Origin: a virus
Strand: one strand, 5' to 3'
DNA length: 64,000 nucleotides
IMG/VR virus record: IMGVR_UViG_3300024261_002043
Span: 1 to 64,000 of that record
The translations under genes and the position numbers were made by a program. Under the pieces are notes generated by a model. It was not told the origin of the DNA. It made no database searches and saw only the letters and a list, made by a program, of their open reading frames with translations. Positions within the stretch are counted from its first letter, which is position 1. Each line of letters opens with the position of its first letter. Below, in pieces: positions 34,561 through 45,200 of the stretch.

Positions 34561-35451
34561 CTAAGATACTGTATACACCACGATATCAAGCACGTCATCT
34601 ACTTGCGTATCAAAACAAAGTTTTAGAGAGTGCGGAGGAGAGATATAATAGTCTCGAGCTGCTGTGGCTACTTCATATGAGGATCCGCTATGCAAAAGCT
34701 GGCCATTTAAAAAGATGTCTATGCTGTTTGGATCATAGCTTACAGACTCAAAATCAGGCTCGTATACATTATAAGGACTACCTGCTGACACGCTAGAAGT
34801 AACCCAAAACACATCTTTTTTTCTTGATAACGAACCAGTCGATGAGGTTGCGACGACAGTATCTAACATATCACCAATATACAGGTAGGCTTCTACGTAA
34901 TCAGGGTTCTCTGAATGGTCTCCTGTACCCGGTGGGTCCTGTTGAAAGAACACCCCATTAAAATAGTCAAGGTACCAATCCCTAGCGTCTAGAATAGGAA
35001 TCTGTGTCCCAGAGCCTTTCGCTGCCGATCCGTTGTAGTAAGGCTTTGCTTCGTAAGCGTTTGCAAAAGATGTGGGAACTATTTGTAGCGCACCTGATGT
35101 AATATTGATTGTCTGACTATTAACAAACGGGTAAATCCCCTTTTTAGGGTTAGATGAATTTGACTCATAATCAGACGGTAACTTTAGCTCAAAACCATGC
35201 CGACCATCAGACGTGTCTGCACCAGCTATGAACGTAGAAGTAAAACGTATATATTCTACCTTACCTGTTATCGTATATAACGATGTAGATGAAGGCGATG
35301 TAGAAATTGTTTCACCAAAAACAGTTTCTGACGTCATAGTTACGCCAGATGGTAATCCTTCATTAGCTAGATCTTTATCATTAGAGGTCTGTGCCTTACC
35401 AGCTAACTTTTTTAAAGATATTAGTCTTTGAGTTTTTGCATCATATCCCAT
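34561..35451 (-). CDS. Fibre or adhesion protein with VNGQL-type C-terminus (296 aa)
   Basis: The 296-residue, beta-rich protein is likely a fibre or fibre-attachment component. Its first 45 residues include a short helix (QRLISLKKLAGKAQ). The C-terminus (SIDIFLNGQLLHSGSSYEVA, then RDYYISPPHSLKLCFD and VLDIVVY) is a module also found at the end of the product encoded at 32204-34027. NGQLLxSG plus DYxxS modules are recurrent at the ends of phage fibre proteins. The gene starts three bases after the stop of the 1252-residue fibre gene. Confidence 0.75.
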   Translation of the reverse strand: MGYDAKTQRLISLKKLAGKAQTSNDKDLANEGLPSGVTMTSETVFGETISTSPSSTSLYTITGKVEYIRFTSTFIAGADTSDGRHGFELKLPSDYESNSSNPKKGIYPFVNSQTINITSGALQIVPTSFANAYEAKPYYNGSAAKGSGTQIPILDARDWYLDYFNGVFFQQDPPGTGDHSENPDYVEAYLYIGDMLDTVVATSSTGSLSRKKDVFWVTSSVSAGSPYNVYEPDFESVSYDPNSIDIFLNGQLLHSGSSYEVATAARDYYISPPHSLKLCFDTQVDDVLDIVVYTVS

Positions 35452-35454
35452 GTG

Positions 35455-38400
35455 TTAGCTCCATGATATACTCATCTGTGATATATTACCTGTCCAGCTT
35501 GCATCAGCCTCAATTTTTACCACTATATACTCATTAGCGCCTGCTGATTGCGTCCCGAACGTGCCGGCATTGGATGCATTTAAAGAAGAATCAAGTGAAC
35601 CGTTAAGACAACCGTCACCATCGCTTACTTGTCCGGTAGCAAAAGCCTTTGCAAGATCCATCCACCCTGTAGAAAACGAAGATGATGTTTCCGGAAGCTT
35701 TACTAGTACGTGCACATTTGAAGTAGATAAAGACGTCCCTTGCTCGACTATCGTACCTGAACCATTTAAGGTCAATATAAAGTCTGTCTTAGACCCTCCG
35801 GACGTGTTTTGAAAATATCTATAAAATGTTCTTAAGCCAGATGATATCGTTGAATAGTCCACATTGCTACTAGGCCCGTTCGCTATAGATCCACCATCGG
35901 ATGTGTTCCTAAAATCTCCTGAAACAGCACCTTGGCGAGGAGCACGTAATGCGCTGTTATAAAATAGCAGACCGTTTAAAGACAGCAAACTTGTGGAAGA
36001 GTTCCATACAGCTCCTGAATCTGTTACGGCAGCTTGATTGTCGTAGCTTCCTGAGGCTCTTCTATAACTTTCGCCCCTAAACGGTTCGGATGTTGTTGTA
36101 GCAGTATCGGAAAGATTATACAATAATATTCCTGATATTGATTGTGAACCAGCGCTAGATAAGCTTGACTTAAGAGGAGCAGGTACGTTTACAGATACGG
36201 ATATTGATTGGTTTAGCAAAGGATCTGTATTAATAGTTGCAGATCCTGTTATTTGAAGAAGCTTAGATTCATCTTCCCCAGCACCGTGATTGATTGTTGG
36301 AAATGCTTGCGCAGGAGTAGAACAGTTTGTCCCCGTGAATGTTATATTGTTTGAAGAATAGACATTTCTGTATGCGTTTAGGGCACGCACACGGTATTGT
36401 GCTGTACCAGCAGTGTGATATGTAACACCTGACAATTGCTTAGTACCTGTCATCGACAGTCCATCAAACACCGAATTATCTGCTGACAGCGCATTAGAAT
36501 TAGAATCATTTACCCATTCTACGTAGTTACATGTTGTACTTGTGCTGCCTATAGTATGTACAACCCTAGCATAATTCCAGCCGTTTGCTTGATCTGTCGT
36601 TGCTATTGTGTATGTTCCTGTCCTGTGCTTAAACGTAGAAAATGAAGAGCCATCTGCAAAAGCTCCATTAGTAACGGCAGATAAATTAAATCCCGAACCG
36701 TTAGAGTTTAAGCTATTACCTGAACCGAATGAGCTTAGGTCAACAGAGTGCTTTTCAGTTGAATTATTATTTACGAACAGCTTAAGTGTTCCTTGGTCTC
36801 CGTTTCCGAATGCGCCTACAGCAAAGTTAGGGCTGTCCGGTGAGATATCTGCGTTGAGCGTACCATCTATAACTGTAGCGCCGTTAAGGCATGCAACACG
36901 AACATCATTACCAGAAGTTGTAGATGCATATGATCCATTTATATCTACATTTGACAAGCTACTAGCTGGTGTTAACGTCGATGGTAGAACGTTTGTATAT
37001 CCAGATATTGATTGTGTAGAGCCAAAAGATAAATTTGCCGTCGTTCCTGAGTCTGAGCAACTCATATCATCTAAATTTGGAGCAGCAGAAGGAGCTAATC
37101 CTTTTAAAACCTCGTTAAACCTATCCACGGCGGTCCCCACAGGTGTTTGTGTAGTGAAGTCGGTAAACAACCCATCGGAGTAGCTACCATCCTCTGCTGT
37201 CCCGATTGTACCGGTTAGAGCTATGTCTCCAGAACCGTATGAGTTTAATATAGCAAGGTTTGTTACATCTACCTTGTCTATACTATTTACGGTAGTTGAC
37301 CCAGAAACAAAGTCAATAGCTGTGCCACCTCCGGCGTCACCCGTAAATTTACCATCTGATGCGTATGCAGTAAAACCAGTTGTATTTACAGAAGTAGACA
37401 GTGTATTATCAGAGTACATGGCGAAAGTATTACCGCTTAAGACATCAGCATAGTATTCATTGCCGTTTACTTCTGTCATCCCAACAACGCTTGTTAACGT
37501 TACACCTTGCCCTTCGCTTAAGTTGTGGTTTAACACAGTCGTAACAACACCTGGATTAGCTTGCGTTATGTTTGATATTGATCCTGTTACAGCACCAGAT
37601 CCACCCGCAGCGTCTATTGTTATAGATTTGTCGGAGTTTGTTGTCAAAGTTATGTTTGTACCGGCTTTTAAGTTTGTTTCAACCGTAACAGCAGATGAAC
37701 CGTCAAAAGATAAGGACTTTATTCCAGGACCATTTGTTAATGAATTAGGTACTTTTTTAACTTCGATATCTCCAGACCCATCTAGACCGATTGTATCGTT
37801 GTCATATTGTACGGCTATCGTAGCGGGGTTTGAGTTACCAGCAAATGAGATATCAATGCCAGCACCCTCAGCCATTATCGCAGTTCTGTCTACTATGTCA
37901 GCTAAGCTCGCTATAGATGTTTTTGATACACTAGATAAGCTTGTATTATCAGCTGTTACTACAAAGTGGTTTCTATTAGCAGCGACCGTAGATAGATTTG
38001 TCATATCAACTGAAACTGTTTTTGCTGTTGAGCCGTTGTAACTAAGTGTTCCAATTCCTGGACCGTTTGTTAAAGCTCCTGGTGATGTTGAGGAAGCCGC
38101 AAGTGTTATTTGTCCGGTTGTCGGCGTATTGTAAGATACTGTTATATTTGTTCCACCAACAAGGTAAGGTACACCAGCAGAAGCCTCGTCGTGTTTTGCT
38201 ATTATTGTACCAAAAGTAGTCGTGCCAGAGAATGTGGACGCACCCGAAAACGTATTATCACCTGTTAGCGTATTATTACCAGCTAACGTGGGTATAACTG
38301 ATGTGTCAACAGATAGTGTGGAATCAGCAGCGGCGTTATACGCCGAACCAACAGAATATGTTAGTCCTGTCCCTGATGATAACGAATAACTAGACCCTAA

Positions 38401-39213
38401 GTCTGCAAACTTTTGAGCAAGGATCTTTCTTGTTGCTGATGCAGTTGCATCATATATTAATACGTAGTCCGCAGAACCTTGTAGCGTTGTTGTCGCAACA
38501 GCAGAATTAGGATCTACTAATAATCCTCCGCCTGTACCGGTACCACCAGATATCCCTAGACCACTGTTGGTCGCTAAAGTTACATCTATTGTTTTTGGTG
38601 CTGAATTATTATAAGGGGTATTCGTTAGTCCATCACGAAATGTGATAGGGTTCCCAAGCGATGTCATGGTGGCAGCAGCAGACATTAAATTGTTTACTGA
38701 TATCTTTTTTACATCTCTTGAATTACCGGTGTCACTTGTATCGTGAATAAGAAGATAGTCATCTGAAGCCGGTGTTGCTGATAACTCAGATGCTTGTGTT
38801 GGATTAATTGCTAGACCAAACGAGGTAAGCTCAAGACCGGTGCTTGTAAATAAGTCAATCTCGACCGTAGCGGTAGAAGACCCATCATAGGTAAAGGAGG
38901 TTATACCTCCTGACGCGTTTCCAGACAGTACGGCGCCAGCTCCAACGGTAGCAGATATTGTTATACCACCTGTCACATCCTCCGTTACAGTTACAGATCC
39001 AGAGCCTTTGACATATGCAGAGCCTTGTTTGTCTACTAGCCTACCATCTAGCTGTGCTGAACCTTTTACTATGAGGGAGCTTTTAAATTCATCGTCATCT
39101 AGACCGATCTGGAATGTATGAGGTGTTGCAACCTTGACGACGTTCTTGTTAGTCGACTGCCTTAGAACAAGAAAATCCTGGTTTCTTAGGTCTGTTCTTT
39201 TTCCTTGACTCAT
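35455..39213 (-). CDS. Long repeat-containing tail fibre protein (1252 aa)
   Basis: The 1252-residue protein is extremely rich in Ser, Gly, Thr and Asn and poor in Lys, with several internal repeats. These are DYLLIHDTSD and DYVLIYDATA (near residues 152 and 249, each followed by a RK/DVKKIxxxxL segment), and LTNGPGIGTLSYNGSTAKTV with LTNGPGIKSLSFDGSSAVTV (near 381 and 492). Such head and shaft modules are typical of long fibres of marine myoviruses. The N-terminus (LRNQDFLVLRQSTNKNVVKV) is probably the baseplate-proximal anchor. A function in host binding is inferred from architecture; the receptor-binding end would be the C-terminal 300 residues. Confidence 0.85.
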   Translation of the reverse strand: MSQGKRTDLRNQDFLVLRQSTNKNVVKVATPHTFQIGLDDDEFKSSLIVKGSAQLDGRLVDKQGSAYVKGSGSVTVTEDVTGGITISATVGAGAVLSGNASGGITSFTYDGSSTATVEIDLFTSTGLELTSFGLAINPTQASELSATPASDDYLLIHDTSDTGNSRDVKKISVNNLMSAAATMTSLGNPITFRDGLTNTPYNNSAPKTIDVTLATNSGLGISGGTGTGGGLLVDPNSAVATTTLQGSADYVLIYDATASATRKILAQKFADLGSSYSLSSGTGLTYSVGSAYNAAADSTLSVDTSVIPTLAGNNTLTGDNTFSGASTFSGTTTFGTIIAKHDEASAGVPYLVGGTNITVSYNTPTTGQITLAASSTSPGALTNGPGIGTLSYNGSTAKTVSVDMTNLSTVAANRNHFVVTADNTSLSSVSKTSIASLADIVDRTAIMAEGAGIDISFAGNSNPATIAVQYDNDTIGLDGSGDIEVKKVPNSLTNGPGIKSLSFDGSSAVTVETNLKAGTNITLTTNSDKSITIDAAGGSGAVTGSISNITQANPGVVTTVLNHNLSEGQGVTLTSVVGMTEVNGNEYYADVLSGNTFAMYSDNTLSTSVNTTGFTAYASDGKFTGDAGGGTAIDFVSGSTTVNSIDKVDVTNLAILNSYGSGDIALTGTIGTAEDGSYSDGLFTDFTTQTPVGTAVDRFNEVLKGLAPSAAPNLDDMSCSDSGTTANLSFGSTQSISGYTNVLPSTLTPASSLSNVDINGSYASTTSGNDVRVACLNGATVIDGTLNADISPDSPNFAVGAFGNGDQGTLKLFVNNNSTEKHSVDLSSFGSGNSLNSNGSGFNLSAVTNGAFADGSSFSTFKHRTGTYTIATTDQANGWNYARVVHTIGSTSTTCNYVEWVNDSNSNALSADNSVFDGLSMTGTKQLSGVTYHTAGTAQYRVRALNAYRNVYSSNNITFTGTNCSTPAQAFPTINHGAGEDESKLLQITGSATINTDPLLNQSISVSVNVPAPLKSSLSSAGSQSISGILLYNLSDTATTTSEPFRGESYRRASGSYDNQAAVTDSGAVWNSSTSLLSLNGLLFYNSALRAPRQGAVSGDFRNTSDGGSIANGPSSNVDYSTISSGLRTFYRYFQNTSGGSKTDFILTLNGSGTIVEQGTSLSTSNVHVLVKLPETSSSFSTGWMDLAKAFATGQVSDGDGCLNGSLDSSLNASNAGTFGTQSAGANEYIVVKIEADASWTGNISQMSISWS

Positions 39214-39232
39214 AAGCTCACGTTGTGTTTAG

Positions 39233-42200
39233 TTAAGAGGCACCTGAGAATCCTGGAACACTAAACACTGTAAAGGGGTCTAATGTTATAAGATCACTAC
39301 TAAATATAATGCTCCTCGATGTATCTCCCTCTATGTAGGGTTTTGATGCAGTAAGCGCAGTCGAAATATTAAAACATGACGTTGCGGATGCATCAGATAT
39401 TGGATTACCTTCTCCATCTAAAAAGATAACTGATACCACAGCTTCTGATTCTCCAGGTGATCGATCTTCATCACCCTTATAATACGTCTTCGAGTACATA
39501 CGTTGCTCTAGCATGTCTCTAAACTGTCCGTATCTATCACTCCTGAATATTGCTGACGGTGATAAATGGTCACAATTCATATATCCATATTTAAACCCTG
39601 TAGGATGACGAAAATTAGCAGCTCCTCTAACGCTATCAGTCTGCCAGGGTATGCCATCACTGCCAGTACCGATATATAACGTACGATTGAAATATCGCCA
39701 CCAACTAAAATCAAGCTGTTTTCTATTTTCTCTTCCCCAGCCGGTTAGACCAGCAAAGAATTGCCTTTGATATTTACTATTATTTTGACTTTTACCGTAT
39801 GCGTCTCCGTCTGTAGACGAATTATCTCCTGCTGCTAAGGCCCAAGTGGATGGGAAGGATGATTCTTGGTAATTTGATTGTCTTACGTTTGCCATATCAC
39901 CGATGGTCGTCATGTCTATGCCACCTTCATACACGTATTTAGGGCTACCCGTTTGGCCTGGATCATACGTATCATAAAACGTGTAGTCATACACATCTTT
40001 GCTACCTGGAAGTCGGTTAGACGGTCCAGTAATGCTCGCTGCGGCCTCAGTATTGTTATACCCTAAATAAGGAGAGATGTTTACGTTCCCGGCGGCGACG
40101 CTGGAAAATAGATTATACGCTGCGGTAGTTCGATCATTAGACTGAAAAGGCGCGGTCAACCTGTACACAGCAGTTGTGTCTCCAGCAAATCTTAGACTTA
40201 AGTCTGTTTTTCTGCGCACATTGGAAAACTTTTGCTCGAACGGAAATGAGTCTTGCCAACCGTGAGCAAAAGCGTAAGTATAGCCTGGAAACAACTCATC
40301 TATATACTCGGCAGATGATGTTACATGAGGCTGCTTCGTTACGTTTAAGTTAACTATCGTATACTTCGAGATAGCGTCAGCGCCGAGGAGAACTTGATCA
40401 CGCGTGCTGCCACCTAACGCTTTCGCGATGTCAAAAGGATCTTGCTGTAAGGTATCAAAGTATACCTCTTTCTCTTCGATTGCCCTAACAAACCTTTGCA
40501 GGCTTCCGCTGAACAATAAATTTCCAGAAGCCTGAGATGCTGCAACTCCCCGGGTTTTTAGCATATAATCTGATCTACTATCATCTGCAAATATGGAGCC
40601 AGTAATATGATATTCTAAATTACTACCCATATAGTCATCATCAGACCCAACAAGAAATTGATCTAGTACAGGGTTGTCATAGTGGATTGCTTCATGAATT
40701 GCATTCGAGTCAAGCTTTTGGCCAGATGTTGTTGCGTAAGGTTTCCCGTCCTTAACATATGTACCATAGAGTACGATTCTGCTAGGACCTGCTAACATTT
40801 TTAAGCTATGACAAGGCTGATACGGATCTTCCAAATTTTGTCTATTATCTTCTACCGGTAATCCGGAGGCTGGATCTCTGTCAGTTTCGTAAGCATAGCC
40901 TGCAGCAATCGATTTTTGGTAATCCCATATACCCCACTTATATGGTGATCTATTATTTGGTAATCCAGATCCTGGGTTCCAGCCGGGTAGTGAGGGTTGA
41001 ACACCTAAGACTAGCTTATCAGAAGGCTGTAACATATAAAGACTATCAACAGTAGGCTCTTTTGAAAACTTTCCTTCTTTTGTTCCTGTAGATATTACTT
41101 TAGCAAAATTTTCGGTCGAAATAGTTGAGGTTGCCGTGGAGTTCCATACTTCATCACTAGACATAAAATATTGTGTTCCACCAAGAGCAAGAGATGACTG
41201 TGTATTTGTATTTTCAGGTTCACCTGCGACTGCAGATCTTATGAACCTTCTAGCCGACGGAAAATCATTACCCTTTGTACCAGGGACCCAGCCACCTTCG
41301 GAAATGACTATAGAATTTCTTACATGATAACGCTTACCGTCTTTTACGAATTTTTCGTACATGGACTCGACGTCAGCACCTGAGCCGGCAGGTGCTGACT
41401 GATAAAAAAGGCTACGTGGTGGGATGGAAATTGGTGGTGCTGTTATAAAGTTAGGAGTTGTTGTTACCCAGTACCCCGGGGTATCTAGTGACCTGGGGAC
41501 TGTTGAGCGAACAGGGACATCTATCTTAAAGTCTTTCTTATAATTTAGGTACTGTCTTTTATACACATTCGCAACAAGTGGAAGTGCTGCTGACTCCCTA
41601 CCTGGTTGCTCTAATGGTCTCCAGGCAGTAGATGCAGTCATAAGAGTAAATCCGCAAAAATTATCAGCATAGTCGAGGTTAGTACCGGCATGGGTTTGAG
41701 ATGCCGACATGAATATGTTGAGGTCTCTTGACAAACCAGAATCCATCCAGCTCTTTGTTGGTCTGTCCTGATAGTACTCTCGTGGTACATCGGACTGTAT
41801 TGCAGGAGCCGTTACGGAAGGGTTTAGACCGTATGCGAGATAGTCTTGTGGCGCATAATGAAAGCTACCAAACCTCATGCGCTCAAAAAATATTCCTTTA
41901 GACTCTATTTTTGTGGATGAATTATACGCGACATCCCATGATGCGGACGGTGCTTCAGAAATACTATCACCAGCTATATAAGAAGGTGTAGTTATTACAG
42001 ACATGCCTGATCCCATAGGCGTACCACCGAGCAGCTTATATTCCGGGGAGGATGTTTTTACAGCAGAGTATTCATCAACTAGATTACCCCCGACATCACC
42101 ATCAGCGACCCGAGGATAACCTATAAACGTATCCAGCGTGTATGTTGTATTGGCTGTGACTTGTGTTCCAGAAAGTAGATACCTTGGATAAGGTGCGCCG

Positions 42201-45200
42201 GATGGATTTCTGGAGGCAATCGCATCGGCCAAAGTTGAACCACCTCCGCCGACATTAGAAGGCTTAATTTCAGGCCAAGAGCTTAGTCCGTTGGAGTTGC
42301 TATCTGTTTCCATTGACCATGAACCTTGAGCTGTATCAGGATAGTCAGAAAATACAGAAGTTTTTTCTGCGCCTATAGGATTAAACCCGGCGTTGTCAAC
42401 TGCAGGCTGTGGATTGGAAGGAATCGTGACATACCCATAATCCCTAATAGACGCGACTTTTATAGCTTGAGGAAATAATGACTGAGCTATAGGTTGATCA
42501 GGTGAGCTAAATAGCTCGTTATAGAACTGAGTCGACCACACTGAACCGGATTGGTGTGCTAAGTATGAATCACGGTGATCCCATATTGTATCTATGAAAG
42601 AGTCAGCGGCATTTGCATAACCGTAATGTGCCATCTGACCGAAGGTTATCATCTCACGAGTTGATGCACAACTAGATGATGTTACCATTCTGACCTTTTT
42701 ATTAGCTTGAATACCTAAAAACTTTTTCCACGTATCGCTGATTAGAGTCGAAGAAAGATATGTTTCATATGGTAATGAACCAAATTTCTCCCTGTTTATC
42801 TTACCGGGTGGTACATCAGCGGAGAGGTTGCCTTTCTGAAACAAGAAAGCTTGGTCAGCGCTAGTTTGGTATGGAGGAAGCGGATACATAGGGGTGCTTG
42901 CGACACCGGATATCGTAAACGAAAACTCATCAACTCTATCGTCTGGCTTCTGTGATTGACGAAGCAGAAAGAAAGAATCTGCCCTCCAAAAAGGAACGCC
43001 GCCGGCGTCTTTAAGCCAGTGACGACGGCCATTGGTGGCAGCATAATCACCGTTGTAGTTTTCATCGTTAAAGTTAACACCGACTATAGGACCAGCAATA
43101 TCAGGTGTACTGTCAGATGAATAAGCTCCAGTTACAATTCCGTTTATACCTCCGGCTAGAACTGGAATAAACGATAAAGCGTGTATTCTATTTGTGAACG
43201 TACTCTGCAGTTGCTGTTGAGTATATTGTCTTCGATTCTGGACACCGACCGACCTTGGTCCGTAAGACGTTGGCATCATCATTGTCGCGGATTGAGATAC
43301 TACATACCCAGGATAGTTAGGGAAAGAAGAGGTATGTAACTTATAGAAGTTAATTAAAGGTGTCGCGGGGCCTGGGCCGTCGGAAGTGCACATTCCGTTT
43401 CGTGATATTAAATAGTTAAGAGCTTTTGACTTATCTGTTGAAAAATTTGCGTAGGTTGGAGTGCCAGAACCCTTTACAGATGTGTATTCCTCATCTTGCC
43501 CTAGTGAATATATAGGCGAGCCGTTAATGAGCTCACCTTGCCTCATGAACACGCCCCAACCCGCTGCGGAGTCAAAGCCAGTCAAATTTTGATCGCCACT
43601 CCATGATGAAGCACTAAGACAAGGGTACATGGTGGGTGAATTTATATCGGCAGCGTCTAAAAAGGGTAAGCGATAGCCTAGAGAGTGTGGGCCTGACTCT
43701 TCTATGGCTGCACCAAATTCAAAAGATACTCTTTCAAGCAAAAAAGGTGAGTCGATATATTTGCTCATGTCTATCAACTGTTCGTCTTTCGCTTCGTATT
43801 TTTTATGTATAGGAAATCCGTATACTGAAGTTGGTAGACCTCTACTCTTAAAATCTGTTAGAGCATTAATACCCTGATTTTCAAATATCGTAAATCCAGA
43901 TGTACCTGTAAAACCTACCGACGCAGAGCTAAAGAAATGTTCATGCTGTGATATAACGGAGGAGATTATAACGTCATTTTTCTCGCTTCCGACGGAGGTT
44001 GTAGCATGACTAGATGAATATACAGTATTAGCACCTGGGATTTCAAAATTGTTGTTGTTACCAGATGTTTGCCAGCTCTTCGTAGAAAAGTTGTAGTAAG
44101 CCATAGAAGAAACTCTGCCGGCGAACGGTTCCCCATCATTTCCAAGTTCTACGCCAATCGTTGTGTCATTCTCTGGATTCAAATCGATAACAATAGCAAT
44201 GTGATCGCCTATAGTTTGATCAAAGTTTTCGTCCACGCCGGCAGCAACAGCTAGCTGGTCTTTTCTTGATATATGAGGGTTTGAATCATCAAATGGAGCT
44301 ATTGTGCCGCCAAGGATGGAAGAGTCTTTAGAAAGTGTTACTGGTGAATTTCTAGTTGATGCATCTAGCAGAGTTGTCTCTACGCTATATTGTCCTGGGT
44401 ATATTATCGCAGAACCCGTTAACCTATGATCTAGATCAGTGTTATGTATATCTCTATAAAAAGACCGAGTGTCACCTTCTTCTCCACGAGCTGTAAGTGA
44501 TGATAAGCCCGGCTTTAATATCTTCGACTCTTGACTACCTGAATATAGCTCTACAGGCAGCATTTCCGGGTACACAACATTCTGGACTATTTCAAAGTCT
44601 AGGGCGTTAGTATCATTGAAAGCAGGTGTTGCCTTAGGGACTACTGTCGGATTCGAAGATTCTGGGTATGATGATTTTGCATCAAGAAGTTGTAGCATCT
44701 TTCTAGGCGCGCGGTTATTAAGCCCCGACTTATACGTATTTTTAACGTTACTTGATCTGGCAACCAAGTCCATCTCAGTTGTTGTTAGCTCTTTATTAAA
44801 AACTGCTATCTCGCCAATGTCCGCGCCGACGACAAAATCAGTCAATGTAAACGCAGGATTAACACCCCCAGTGACCTCTCCGTAACCGACATATAGATTA
44901 GGTCTTTCCAAGTCAAGAGTAGAAGCATTAGCTGCCGTATTAATCGTAGCGCTAGAATACAATTCACCTGTCGATAGATCATACACTCTAGATGACCCAA
45001 CCACTGGTCGTCCTGCAGCATTTCTATAGGCTGTTGCAATTATAGCGACCCAAGTGCTTTTAGGAACATTACCTGATCCCAAAACATGAGTGTTAACAGC
45101 GTCGCTACCGCCATTACCGTGATGTCGTACTTCGAGAGTATTTAGGTCAGCAAAAGATATCGAAAATGTTACCGCTGAAGTTACTGGATCCCCTAGCGCT

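Noticed and set aside
36608-37183. 191-residue open frame on the plus strand
   Set aside because: It lies wholly inside the long fibre gene on the other strand; such shadow frames come from its Ser/Gly/Thr codon bias. The same holds for plus frames at 28617-29186, 37460-38041 and 13808-14296.
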